From JBDSSS01 sp963764195 (GTDB taxonomy: Bacteria; Actinomycetota; Actinomycetes; Actinomycetales; Dermatophilaceae), in contig CAVXRG010000010.1 of the NCBI GenBank assembly GCA_963764195.1, forward strand, positions 1-64,000: a stretch of DNA of 64,000 bases, given 5' to 3'. Of this stretch, positions 44,987 through 52,652 are shown one piece after another. The position numbers and the translations under genes were made by a program. Within the stretch, counting starts at the first letter, position 1. Each line of letters starts with the position of its first letter. The notes below the pieces were generated by a model. The model ran no database searches, was not told the origin of the DNA, and saw only the letters and a program-made list of their open reading frames with translations.

Positions 44987-45777
44987 TACCTTCCTTCCGA
45001 CGAGTCTCCCGCGTGTGCCACCTCGAACGACCATCCGAGCTGCTCAAGGTGGAGGTCCGGCATGGCCCCGATGCACTGACAATGCAGCCTGGTGGTCCTG
45101 GTCGATCGTTGGACGGTGGTCGCCGATCCGCGCCCTGGGGAGCTCTGGCCGGTCTTGCTGCTCCGGCGCCGTGGTCGGACCCGGTACCGTGCTTGGCCCC
45201 TTGGAAGGACGGGTGTGACAGCCTCATCTGGCCCCGGTTGGGGCAGTCGCGATGGCTTGGGTTCCAGCGAACGACGCACACGCGAGGGTGTGGAGGGCGT
45301 CATGCAAGAGCAGTCGGCACGTCGTGGGGTGCCGGGACGGATGCCGTTGTCCCGGTAACGGAAGGAGTCCGCGAAGCTGGTCGCGCGCGGGGTGCGCGGA
45401 CCCGCATCGGGGACAGGTCGCTCGTGTGATCGGTACTGTGAATGGACACGAGGGTTCCTCCGTTCGCAAGAATCGTGAACCCGTTCCTCATCGACCACCG
45501 GCCAGTGACCACGAGGATCGGGCTCGCCAACAGCGGCGGGAGAACCCTCGAGTCCTTCCGGCGCAAACCGTCTCGCAGACTCGTCCGCGATGAGGCGAGC
45601 CTCCGAACCGCGGCCACCCAGCCGCCACCGACCGGGACAACCTCAGTCGGGGGAGCCGACCCCGGCCTGTCGATCTCTTTCACGAGCCCGAACGCCCAGC
45701 CGAAAAGCGGCCCGACCCGAGTCCTTCTCCCACGGCCACCGGAGCGATCACTACCTGCAACCAGGAGGCCCTCCAAG
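44987..45777. other. Region without recognised gene
   Basis: About 790 bp left of the IS481 remnant. Frames present on both strands have no familiar motif. One minus frame (45300-45785) includes protein-like composition but is not convincing. It is probably degraded accessory DNA. Confidence 0.45.
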
Positions 45778-46164
45778 TCACACAAGCCGCGTGGGCGCCG
45801 CTGGCCGGGTCGGTCCAGGACAACGGCGGGCCCCGTGGCGGGTCAGGACCTTGTGGACCGTGGCCGCGTTCAGGCGCAGCCGGTACGCGATCCGTGCCGG
45901 GCCCCAGCGCCGCGAGACCCGCAGCCCGAGGATCCGCCGCTCGGTGCGCCGGGCCAGCTGCCGCGGGCAGTGACGCGGCCGGCTCGAACGGTCCTGCATG
46001 CCGTCCTTGCCGTGGGCCCGGTACCGGCGGGACCACCGTTGGGCCGTGGTGACCGAGACCCCGAACCGGTCCGCGGCCCGCCGTAGCGGCCACCCGTCAT
46101 CGACGATGCAGCGCGCCAGGCGCAGACGTCCGGTCGGGGTCAGCGAGGCGTTAGCGTGGGACAT
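45778..46164 (-). pseudogene. IS481-family transposase N-terminal fragment
   Basis: ATG 46164. The double helix-turn-helix N-terminus is intact: LTPTGRLRLARCIVDDGWPLRRAADRFGVSVTTAQRWSRRYRAHGKDGMQDRSSRP, then RRWGPARIAYRLRLNAATVHKVL. Homology to IS481 ends at about residue 115, where the DDE catalytic domain should begin; it is absent. Confidence 0.75.
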
Positions 46165-46234
46165 GAAGACCTCCGGGTTGGTGCGTGGTGCCGTCAGATA
46201 GCTCCACACCTCACTCGGAGGTCTTCCTCATGTC
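46160..46234. repeat. Inverted repeat at IS481 end
   Basis: GACATGAAGACCTCC (46160-46174) and its complement GGAGGTCTTCCTCATGTC (46217-46234) form a long hairpin around the 5' end of the IS481 transposase fragment. It is not part of a coding region upstream. Confidence 0.5.
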
Positions 46235-46427
46235 CAGCACCCCAGCCCCGTGTCACCAACCTCCGTGGTCAGTACACCCAGGCCGTTGAATCGTGCTGTC
46301 CCGTGGCCCGATCCTCTGGCGGCGCTGCGACAGCGGGGACCGTGGCTGATGAGGACGTATCGAGGCCTGAGACGAGTTACTGTGGGCAGAGGAGCCCCAG
46401 ACTCCCTAGGCAGCGAGAGACAAGCCC

Positions 46428-46661
46428 ATGCGCCAGCAATTCCGGACCTATACGGCCTACAGCATCGGAACTGCGATCGTCTGGGGTGCCGTTCTCCTGG
46501 TTGCCTGGATCATCGATCCCTCCAGCACGCTTGACGCGTTCTGGCTGGTCAGCCTCGGGTTCTTCCTAGGATGGCTGTCGGCGACGATTGCCCGCGTGGT
46601 GTACCCACCGCCCAAGAAGTACTGGTCGCGTCGCGCACGGACGGCTCAGCCCGACGCGTAG
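46428..46661 (+). CDS. Small membrane protein
   Basis: 77 aa with two hydrophobic segments (AYSIGTAIVWGAVLLVAWII, FWLVSLGFFLGWLSATIA) and a basic tail (KKYWSRRARTAQ). Function is unknown. The ATG at 46428 has AGCGAGAGA upstream, not a strong site. Confidence 0.55.
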   Translation: MRQQFRTYTAYSIGTAIVWGAVLLVAWIIDPSSTLDAFWLVSLGFFLGWLSATIARVVYPPPKKYWSRRARTAQPDA

Positions 46662-46841
46662 CCCTCATCGGCATAGGGGTGAACCCTGCGCCCGATAGGC
46701 GGAGATAGGACACTGCCGCTTGGCGGAAGGACTGTGAGGATCGCCAACGCAGCCTGAAGGTGCTGGGCTGTGGTTGGTGACCGCGAGTGTGACCCCCGGA
46801 AGGACTGGCCTCGTGCCTTGCTGTGACCTGTCCGCTCGTGG

Positions 46842-47290
46842 TCACGGGCCCCGGCCCGGTTGGAGGAGCTGGCCTGATAGGTGCTCGGGGCGAACGTGCA
46901 GCCGTGCTCGGTGAGCACCCTGCAAATCGGCACGACCCCGAACTTCTCGTGGTGGGCGTCGATGAACGCGGTCACCACGGCAGCCGCGGGCCCCGCTCCC
47001 GCGCGAAGAAACTCGAGGCCGCCAACAGGATCTCGTTGGCTCTCTTGAGCTCACGAACCTCGGCCTGCAACGCCTTGATCGAGGCCGCGTCCTCGCTGGT
47101 GGTCCCGGGCCGGCGACCCTCGTCGATCTCTGCCCGCCGGACCCACCCGCGCAACGTGTCGGGCACGACCCCGACCTTCGGCGCGATCCGCTTCACCGCC
47201 GCGTTCATCGACAGCGAGGGATCCTCGCTCATCGCCTCCGCGACCAACCGCTGCGCCCGATCACGCAGTTGCTCCGGGACTTCCTCGGTG
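46842..47290 (-). pseudogene. IS3-family OrfA/OrfB remnant
   Basis: OrfA: ATG at 47290 begins MPAPRKS, but one base appears lost near 47275. The correct frame resumes QRLVAEAMSEDPSLSMNAAVKRI, GVVPDTLRGWVRRAEIDEG and a leucine-zipper region ending ILLAASSFFARERGPRLPW. OrfB: only the beginning remains (FIDAHHEKFGVVPICRVLTEHG), then unrelated sequence. The DDE domain is gone, so it is inactive. Confidence 0.75.
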
Positions 47291-47299
47291 CTGGCATAA

Positions 47300-47519
47300 C
47301 TCCACCCTTCCGTGGAATCAGACCGTCCACCAGACCCAGGGCGATTCAGACCCGGGGCGATTCAGTCGCCGGGGAACATCGGGACCTTGGGCGGGGCTTC
47401 GTCCCAGCCCCATTCGTCGCTCCGGACGAAGAACATCCGCAGTGTGCCGAGCCGGTGCGCCAAGGTTGCGGTCGAGGCTCGTAGCTGGTGCTGTCCTGGT
47501 CGTGCGGCCAGCCATGGCT
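47300..47519. other. Intergenic region beside IS3 remnant
   Basis: Contains GGAATCAGACCGTCCACCAG, which may be the IS3 end. No gene was recognised. Confidence 0.35.
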
Positions 47520-47868
47520 TGTAGTCCTCGACGTGGCGACGGGTGGAGGGGCCGTCGGGGGGCACCCAGTACGTCCAGCTCGGACCGAGATGGGGTTGTT
47601 CAACGACGGCAACCCCGTCACCGGCACCATCGTGTACGACAGCCTCGGCCACCAGGTCGACCGGCCCCGGGCCTTCGACCAGAACAGCAACCCGATCATG
47701 CCGATGCCGGACGAAAGCACCTTCACTCCACCGGCCACTATGACGCCCCTGCCGCAGTCGACCACACCGGCGCCGGACCAAATCTCACCCCGCCCCAGCG
47801 CGTCGGCGACGCCCACGCCCCCCTCGTCTACGGTGGGCCCGACCCCGACAGCATCAACCAAGCGATGA
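47520..47868 (+). pseudogene. Remnant of a hypothetical secreted/membrane protein
   Basis: The frame reads RPARTEMGLFNDGNPVTGTIVYDSLGHQVDRPRAF, DQNSNPIMPMPDES and a long Thr/Pro/Ser-rich tail ending at 47868. The first part resembles the C-terminal soluble part of actinobacterial membrane proteins. No clear start or membrane segment precedes it, so it looks truncated at the 5' end. Confidence 0.35.
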
Positions 47869-48149
47869 GCGGGCCGGCAGCAGGCACTCACCCTGAGTCC
47901 CACTCAGGAGCAGTGACCCTCGACTGGCGCCGCGGCCTCGAACATGCCGCCACTGGCCTCGACTGCCTCACCTGCGGCGCGCCCGGGTCGGCGTCAGACC
48001 TGACCTCACCGAGCGCCACCGCCGATGGCACCGCGAGGTTCAGGCGCTGTTCGCCCGAGAATGACAGTTTTCCCCTCCAGCCACTTGAACCACGACACCA
48101 AGCTCCCGCGTCGACCACCATCCTCTGCGCGGCAGGAGGGGATGACTGC

Positions 48150-48407
48150 TCAGTCGTAGTGGAAGCGGGCTTGGAGGACGACCAGGTCATCGCCGTCGAC
48201 GAGGTAGACGAGCCGATGCTCCTCGGTGATCCGACGTGACCAGGCGCCGGCCAACATGTGCCGCAGTGGCTCGGGCTTGCCGATGCCGGCCACCGGGTCG
48301 CGAAGTGCGTCATCGATGAGCCGGTTGATCCGTTTGAGCATTTGCCGGTCAGCCGCAAGCCAGTGCGTGTAGTCCGCCCACCCGTTCGGTGTGAAGACCA
48401 ACCTCAT
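48150..48407 (-). CDS. yoeB: YoeB-family mRNA interferase toxin
   Basis: 85 aa. MRLVFTPNGWADYTHWLAADRQMLKRINRLIDD, GKPEPLRHMLAGAWSRRITEEHRLVY and the terminal ARFHYD correspond to YoeB, including the C-terminal catalytic His-Tyr. YoeB cuts mRNA at the ribosome when its antitoxin is lost. Its start overlaps the yefM stop (ATGA). Confidence 0.93.
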   Translation of the reverse strand: MRLVFTPNGWADYTHWLAADRQMLKRINRLIDDALRDPVAGIGKPEPLRHMLAGAWSRRITEEHRLVYLVDGDDLVVLQARFHYD

Positions 48408-48649
48408 CGCACCAGGTCGTGCTCGTCCCGCTGCCCGGACCGTGCCTGCTGCAGGCTCTCGAGCAGGTGTCGGGCGTTGGCAGGGACCCGCAACAGATGA
48501 GCTGTCTCCTCGAGCGCGTCATAGTCTGCGCGGGACATCAGTACTGCATCGCCACGGCGGGAAGTGATCTCGATCGGCGTGCGGTCCTCGTTGACCTGCT
48601 CGATCAGCGGAAACAAGTTCTTCCGCGCCTCGCTTGCGGTGACAGCCAT
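48404..48649 (-). CDS. yefM: YefM-family antitoxin
   Basis: 81 aa, ATG 48649 preceded by AGGAGATG. AVTASEARKNLFPLIEQVNEDRTPIEITSRRGDAVLMSRADYDALEETAHLLR is a Phd/YefM-type N-terminal domain. The tail binds YoeB. It represses its own operon with the toxin as co-repressor, in the known way. Confidence 0.93.
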   Translation of the reverse strand: MAVTASEARKNLFPLIEQVNEDRTPIEITSRRGDAVLMSRADYDALEETAHLLRVPANARHLLESLQQARSGQRDEHDLVR

Positions 48650-48662
48650 GACATCTCCTAGC

Positions 48663-48680
48663 GGTACAAGTTCTCGTACC
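48663..48680. promoter_or_regulatory. Candidate YefM operator
   Basis: GGTACAAGTTCTCGTACC is an inverted repeat (GGTAC...GTACC) 14 bp upstream of yefM. YefM operators in other bacteria use short TGTACA-like palindromes; the resemblance is partial. Confidence 0.45.
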
Positions 48681-48745
48681 AGTGTGTCATGATCAGCGTC
48701 CGCCGACAAACGTCCGCCATTCGGCATGCGGGCGAGACGCACGCA

Positions 48746-48773
48746 CCCGGCAGGCGGCGAAGTAGGGCACCTC
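48746..48773. repeat. Left direct repeat of the PIN cassette
   Basis: CCCGGCAGGCGGCGAAGTAG at 48746-48765, continuing GGCACCTC, is nearly repeated at 49232-49259 (CCCGGCAGGCGGCGGTAGGG). It overlaps a copy of the dispersed motif (48754-48774). Confidence 0.55.
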
Positions 48774-48797
48774 TGTGGCGGCGTACGCTCGGGACGC

Positions 48798-49202
48798 ATG
48801 GCGCGATACGCAGTAGACGCACCGACGTTGCTCCACATCGTCGACCAGGCCTTAGCTATCCATCCTAGCCATCAGCTGGTCGCACCGAGCTCGATCCGGA
48901 TCGAGGCGCTGGAACTCCTTCTGCGCGACGTCCGAGACGGGAAGCGCAGCGACCGGGAAGCCATGGCCTGCCACGAGAGGATGACCCGGCTCAAGATGCG
49001 CCTGCTGGGCGACAGGGTCTCGCGTCGCACCGCCTGGCAGCTTGCACGCGAGCGAGGATGGGCTTCCCTTCGGGAGGCTGAGTACCTTGCGGTAGCCACG
49101 TTGCAGGCCGACGCGTTCGCCACGATTGATCCAGACATGGTGGCCAAGGCGGAAGAGCTCGTCCAAGTCGTGTCTGCCGGCCAGCTGGAGTCTGCCGAAT
49201 GA
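48798..49202 (+). CDS. PIN-domain toxin-like protein (VapC family)
   Basis: 134 aa. The acidic residues of a PIN nuclease are in place: YAVDAPTLL (first Asp), SSIRIEALELL (Glu) and the C-terminal LQADAFATIDPDM (Asp cluster). PIN toxins cut RNA with divalent metal. No antitoxin gene is adjacent; an unpartnered toxin or an antitoxin elsewhere are both possible. The start ATG 48798 has a weak ribosome binding site. Confidence 0.75.
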   Translation: MARYAVDAPTLLHIVDQALAIHPSHQLVAPSSIRIEALELLLRDVRDGKRSDREAMACHERMTRLKMRLLGDRVSRRTAWQLARERGWASLREAEYLAVATLQADAFATIDPDMVAKAEELVQVVSAGQLESAE

Positions 49203-49231
49203 CGATCGGCAGGCCCAGACGAGAAGGGCGC

Positions 49232-49259
49232 CCGGCAGGCGGCGGTAGGGGGCACATCC
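49232..49259. repeat. Right direct repeat of the PIN cassette
   Basis: See 48746-48773. The second copy has the sequence CCCGGCAGGCGGCGGTAGGG followed by GGCACATC. Confidence 0.55.
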
Positions 49260-49327
49260 CGCGCTCGGTGCGACTTGGCCTCCGGGCCCGGCAGCTGGCG
49301 GGGTATGGAGGTGCAAGGATCGGGAGG

Positions 49328-49640
49328 GTGGACGATCGGATCAGTGTCGGCGATGTCGAGCTTTCAGTCACTGATACCGGTGGCGATGGTCCGGCCGTTC
49401 TCCTGCTCCATGGTTTGGGCGGGTGCGCCGACGAGTGGTCCAGAATCATACGGGCCTGCAACCTGAGTACCGCGTGGTCGCCTTCGACCAGCGCGGCCCC
49501 GGCGGTAGTTGGCGACGTCCCGATAATGTCTCGCCAGAGGCCTACGTCAACGATGTCGTCGACGTGGCCCACGCCCTCGGGCTGAGCCGGGTCACGCTCG
49601 TAGGGCAGTCGATGGGTGGACACACGGTCGTGGCATGGCC
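49328..49640 (+). pseudogene. Alpha/beta hydrolase, frameshifted and truncated
   Basis: GTG 49328 opens DDRISVGDVELSVTDTGG, then AVLLLHGLGGCADEWSRII (oxyanion strand). A frame change near 49440 is followed by EYRVVAFDQRGPG, DVVDVAHALGLSRVTLVGQSMGGHTVV (nucleophile Ser). The sequence degenerates by about 49640, before the cap domain and His. It is not a functional enzyme. Confidence 0.7.
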
Positions 49641-49827
49641 GCCGAGGGGCGCATCGCCTACGGCGGTCCGAGTCCGAGGCTGACCTGGAAGGTAGTCACG
49701 GCCACGAAAGTCAATGCGCCCAGCAGCGCCGCTGCGTACCGGCGACGTGGCGACGTCGACCAGGTCCGGGAGGAGGCGATCTTCATGAGAAGACCTTGTG
49801 TGAAGTGGTCGTCGGTTGGCAGGCGCG

Positions 49828-50583
49828 TCAGCGGCGCCGCAGCGCCAGTCCGAGCCAGGTGAACCAGACGATGAGTCCGAGCCCGAAGATCGACGTCGCG
49901 GCCTCGGCGGCGAACGGAACGACCGTTGCCATACCAATGGCCGCGAGACCGAGCGCGAGCCCGCCGAGCCCGGCCGAGAGCGCTCTACTACGAAGGGCTG
50001 CGAATCCGACGGCCGCTGCCCAGAGTGCGCCAGCGACCTCGATGCCGCCGCCCAGGGCGTCTTGGATGACGCTGGTCGAAACCCAGGTGCTCAGCGCCAG
50101 ATCCGGGTTCTGCGCGTGCAACTCGACCGCGGCGTGTTGCCCGACCAGCGCGATGCTCCCACTGGCGACGAGCATCCCGGACCAGATGAGTCCGAGCGCG
50201 GTGGAGACTCTGGCGAGCGCCGGGACCGAGGAGAGTCGCTCGCCGACTCCCAGAGAGACCAGCGCCAGGGCGGCGCCACCGAGGAGGTACAGCACGAAGT
50301 ACCAGCTAGCCATCTCGGCCTGGTGATCCAGCAGGAAGCTCAGCGACCCCGACGGATCCTCCATGAGTGGCGTGAAACCCCTGGGGACCAGGTAGGCGAC
50401 CATGGCGAGGAAGCCGACGACGTAGGTACCGGCGACGACCTGGGCGGCGATGGCTCCGGCGCGGACGAGAACGGGCGACATGGCGACGGGGACCGGGGAT
50501 GGGTCGGTCGTGGTGGAGCTGGAAGGTGTGGTGGTGGCGGCGGTGTGTGGTGTCCGGCTTGAGAGGCTCGCGAGTACGTTCAT
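49828..50583 (-). CDS. DUF4386-like membrane protein, PadR-linked
   Basis: 251 aa with about seven hydrophobic segments (VRAGAIAAQVVAGTYVVGFLAMVAYLV through IFGLGLIVWFTWLGLAL). The soluble N-terminus is Ser/Thr/Pro-rich and may be a wrong extension: an internal ATG near residue 35 is possible. It resembles small DUF4386-type membrane proteins. It is divergent from the PadR gene at 50642 and likely repressed by it. Confidence 0.7.
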   Translation of the reverse strand: MNVLASLSSRTPHTAATTTPSSSTTTDPSPVPVAMSPVLVRAGAIAAQVVAGTYVVGFLAMVAYLVPRGFTPLMEDPSGSLSFLLDHQAEMASWYFVLYLLGGAALALVSLGVGERLSSVPALARVSTALGLIWSGMLVASGSIALVGQHAAVELHAQNPDLALSTWVSTSVIQDALGGGIEVAGALWAAAVGFAALRSRALSAGLGGLALGLAAIGMATVVPFAAEAATSIFGLGLIVWFTWLGLALRRR

Positions 50584-50597
50584 ATATAGAAAATTAC

Positions 50598-50613
50598 ATG
50601 TCTAGTTCAACAT
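50598..50613. promoter_or_regulatory. PadR operator between divergent genes
   Basis: ATGT-CTAGTTCA-ACAT matches the ATGT-N8-ACAT consensus known for PadR-type repressors. It lies 28 bp before the PadR start (50642) and just upstream of the divergent membrane-protein start (50583), so it can control both. Confidence 0.75.
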
Positions 50614-50641
50614 GTCAAGTCCGACAGTTATGGTTTAGGCT

Positions 50642-51157
50642 GTGGCTGTGTCCCTGCGCTACGCGATCCTCGGCCTGCTGGCCCGACGCCCCTCGACTGG
50701 CTACGAGCTGGCCCAGACCTTCGATCGCTCGCTGCGGACTTCGTGGCACGCGAGTCACAGCCAGATCTATCCCGAGCTCGGCAAGCTCGAGCGCGCCGGG
50801 CTGGTGGAAGTGGTCGGACGCGGAGCACGACGGAGCAAGACCTATGGGCTGACGGGTCCCGGCCGCGAGGAGCTGCGTCGTTGGCTGGTCGAGGCAGAGC
50901 CCGACCGGTCCCAGCGCAACGAGAGCGGCGTACGACTCTTCCTCACCCCGCTCCTGGGTGCCACCGATCGGCGCATCGCCTACGAGCGCGACCTCCGTCA
51001 CGTCGAGCTCGAGCTCGACGAACTCGAGGATCTGCGAGCCCAGCTTCACGGCTCGGAGCTACCGGAGGCGTTCAGCCCGCAGATCGATCTCGGCATCCGA
51101 ATCAACACCGTCATCCGCGACTGGCTGACAGAACAGGTAGACCATGCCAACGGCTAA
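50642..51157 (+). CDS. PadR family transcriptional regulator 1
   Basis: 171 aa, GTG start. N-terminal winged helix: LRYAILGLLARRPSTGYELAQTFDRSL...SQIYPELGKLERAGLVE (residues 5-57), the PadR signature. The longer C-terminal coiled part (RHVELELDELEDLRAQL) is for dimerisation. It likely represses itself and the divergent membrane gene through the ATGT-N8-ACAT site. Confidence 0.92.
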   Translation: MAVSLRYAILGLLARRPSTGYELAQTFDRSLRTSWHASHSQIYPELGKLERAGLVEVVGRGARRSKTYGLTGPGREELRRWLVEAEPDRSQRNESGVRLFLTPLLGATDRRIAYERDLRHVELELDELEDLRAQLHGSELPEAFSPQIDLGIRINTVIRDWLTEQVDHANG

Positions 51158-51211
51158 GCCCGTGTGCGCGCGCCCTGTGGAGCACCCGGACTTGGACAGG
51201 CGGTTTCTCTC

Positions 51212-51619
51212 TTGAGCACGCATACGTTCCGCATCACCGTCCGCGGCTTCTTCGACGCGCTGACCCAGGCTCAGCGCAGCGAGCTCCTCGCAGAAGCCGA
51301 CCAACACGACATTCTCCGAACGGCCCACACGCCCACAGGGCATCTGAGCTACGACCTGTCCGCGCGCGAGGCGTTCGCATTCCGGTTCCTGGACACAAGA
51401 GAGGAAGAGGACGACGGCACCGCTGCCACCCGGCTGGATGATCGCGGCTATGGGTTCAAGAACCTCCGCTCACAGGCCGTTGATCTCGCGACGGCCCCCT
51501 CAGCAAACGACAGCGCCAAGCTGTGGTGCGCGGCCGCGCCGAAGACCGAGCCTGACCTCGCCCCACCATGGGCGCCCCTCCTCGTCAGGGTCTTGCATGC
51601 CTTGCACTATTGGGTATAG
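51212..51619 (+). CDS. DUF6204-like protein
   Basis: 135 aa from TTG 51212 (STHTFRITVRGFFDALTQAQRSELL), with GHLSYDLSAREAFAFRFLD and DDRGYGFKNLRSQAVDLATAP. The composition matches DUF6204-type proteins, but the C-terminal 40 residues (SANDSAKLWCAAAPK...) do not look like the usual short basic tail and may follow a frame change. A longer start from 51164 seems unlikely. Confidence 0.55.
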   Translation: MSTHTFRITVRGFFDALTQAQRSELLAEADQHDILRTAHTPTGHLSYDLSAREAFAFRFLDTREEEDDGTAATRLDDRGYGFKNLRSQAVDLATAPSANDSAKLWCAAAPKTEPDLAPPWAPLLVRVLHALHYWV

Positions 51620-51620
51620 T
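51593..51620 (+). promoter_or_regulatory. Promoter of second PadR unit
   Basis: TTGCAT (51593-51598), a 16-bp spacer and TATAGT (51615-51620). The adjoining ACCT...AGGT arms at 51621-51637 suggest autoregulation. Assignment is by eye. Confidence 0.5.
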
Positions 51621-51664
51621 ACCTGCCAGTTCTAGGTATCCCTCCGTCGACAAGGTGAAACCAA

Positions 51665-52018
51665 GTGAAACTTGCCAAGGACCTCGTGGCCGCCTCTGCG
51701 ACGCCACTCGTGCTCGCCGTTCTCCGCAGGGGGGACAGCTACGGCTACGCCATCCTGCAGGACATCAAGGCGGCCTCCGAAGGACGGCTCGAGTGGACCG
51801 AGGGGATGCTGTACCCGCTGTTGCACCGCCTCGAGTCCCGAAGGTTCGTCGAGAGCTACCAAGCGACCTCGGACGCCGGCCGGGTCAGAAAGTACTACCG
51901 CCTGCTCACTGCGGGAGGCGACCACCTCGAGGCCCAATCACGCGACTTCGACCTGATCTCGTCAACCCTCGCCGCCCTGCGCGGCCCCAACCCAGGAGGA
52001 ACCCATGCCATCGCTTGA
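51665..52018 (+). CDS. PadR family transcriptional regulator 2
   Basis: 117 aa, GTG start. It lacks the long C-terminal domain of the first PadR (short, PadR-s1-like). ATPLVLAVLRRGDSYGYAILQDIKAASEGRLEWTEGMLYPLLHRLESRRFVES is the winged helix. It partly overlaps the next gene, so the two are coupled, a pairing common for PadR regulators with a membrane partner. Confidence 0.9.
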   Translation: MKLAKDLVAASATPLVLAVLRRGDSYGYAILQDIKAASEGRLEWTEGMLYPLLHRLESRRFVESYQATSDAGRVRKYYRLLTAGGDHLEAQSRDFDLISSTLAALRGPNPGGTHAIA

Positions 52019-52424
52019 CGCGCTCATCAGCCAGTGGACCGACCAGCTGCGCGCCACCCACCCCGAACTCACCCCCCACCTTGGCGAGCTCGCGGACCAC
52101 GTGCGCTCCAGTGCACAGGACCGCGTCGACGACGGTGCCGCCACAGACGACGCCTTCGCCGCGGCGCTGGGGTCCTTCGGGGCTCCCACCGACCTCAGCG
52201 GAGAGTTTGGCAAGAACTCCACGCTCAGGAAGAGCAAGGAGCGCAGGGCCGTGGGCACCTACTTGCTCATCACCGCGATCTTCACCGGCGCGGTGCTGGT
52301 CGTCGACAGACGCTTCGACCTCGGCCAGCAGGCACTGGCGTGGTTGCTCGTGGTGTGGGTGCTCACCACCGGACTGCATGAGGTACTGCTTCGCCGCGCG
52401 CGGCACGGCCTTGTGCCCGCCTGA
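52005..52424 (+). CDS. Permease-prefix-domain membrane protein
   Basis: 139 aa, ATG 52005, overlapping PadR 2 by 14 nt. A cytosolic helical prefix domain (LDALISQWTDQLRATHPELTPHLGELADHVRSSAQD, residues 4-39, and DDAFAAALGSFGAPTDLSGEF) is followed by two membrane helices (TYLLITAIFTGAVLVV, LAWLLVVWVLTTGLHEVLL). These small PadR-linked proteins act with the regulator, in a way not well understood. Confidence 0.85.
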   Translation: MPSLDALISQWTDQLRATHPELTPHLGELADHVRSSAQDRVDDGAATDDAFAAALGSFGAPTDLSGEFGKNSTLRKSKERRAVGTYLLITAIFTGAVLVVDRRFDLGQQALAWLLVVWVLTTGLHEVLLRRARHGLVPA

Positions 52425-52652
52425 GCCACACGCCCGACGGCCGCGCTGAGAGCGGCTTGCGGCTGCCTGACACATCGCCACGTGCTGCTGGCCGTCGTGC
52501 GCCCCGGCAGTCGCTTGACCACGCTGAATGTCCTGGGAGAGTCTGGCTTGCGACGTTGAACAGGTCTGAGGCACCGCGACGGTGGTGCTCGGGCCGAACG
52601 GGCGAGATCAACCCACTGTCCGTGAAGGCAACATGAGCCTGGAGATGATTCG

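Noticed and set aside
45300..45785. A 161-codon minus-strand frame
   Set aside because: No family or motif, no convincing ribosome binding site, and the sequence around it shows decay.
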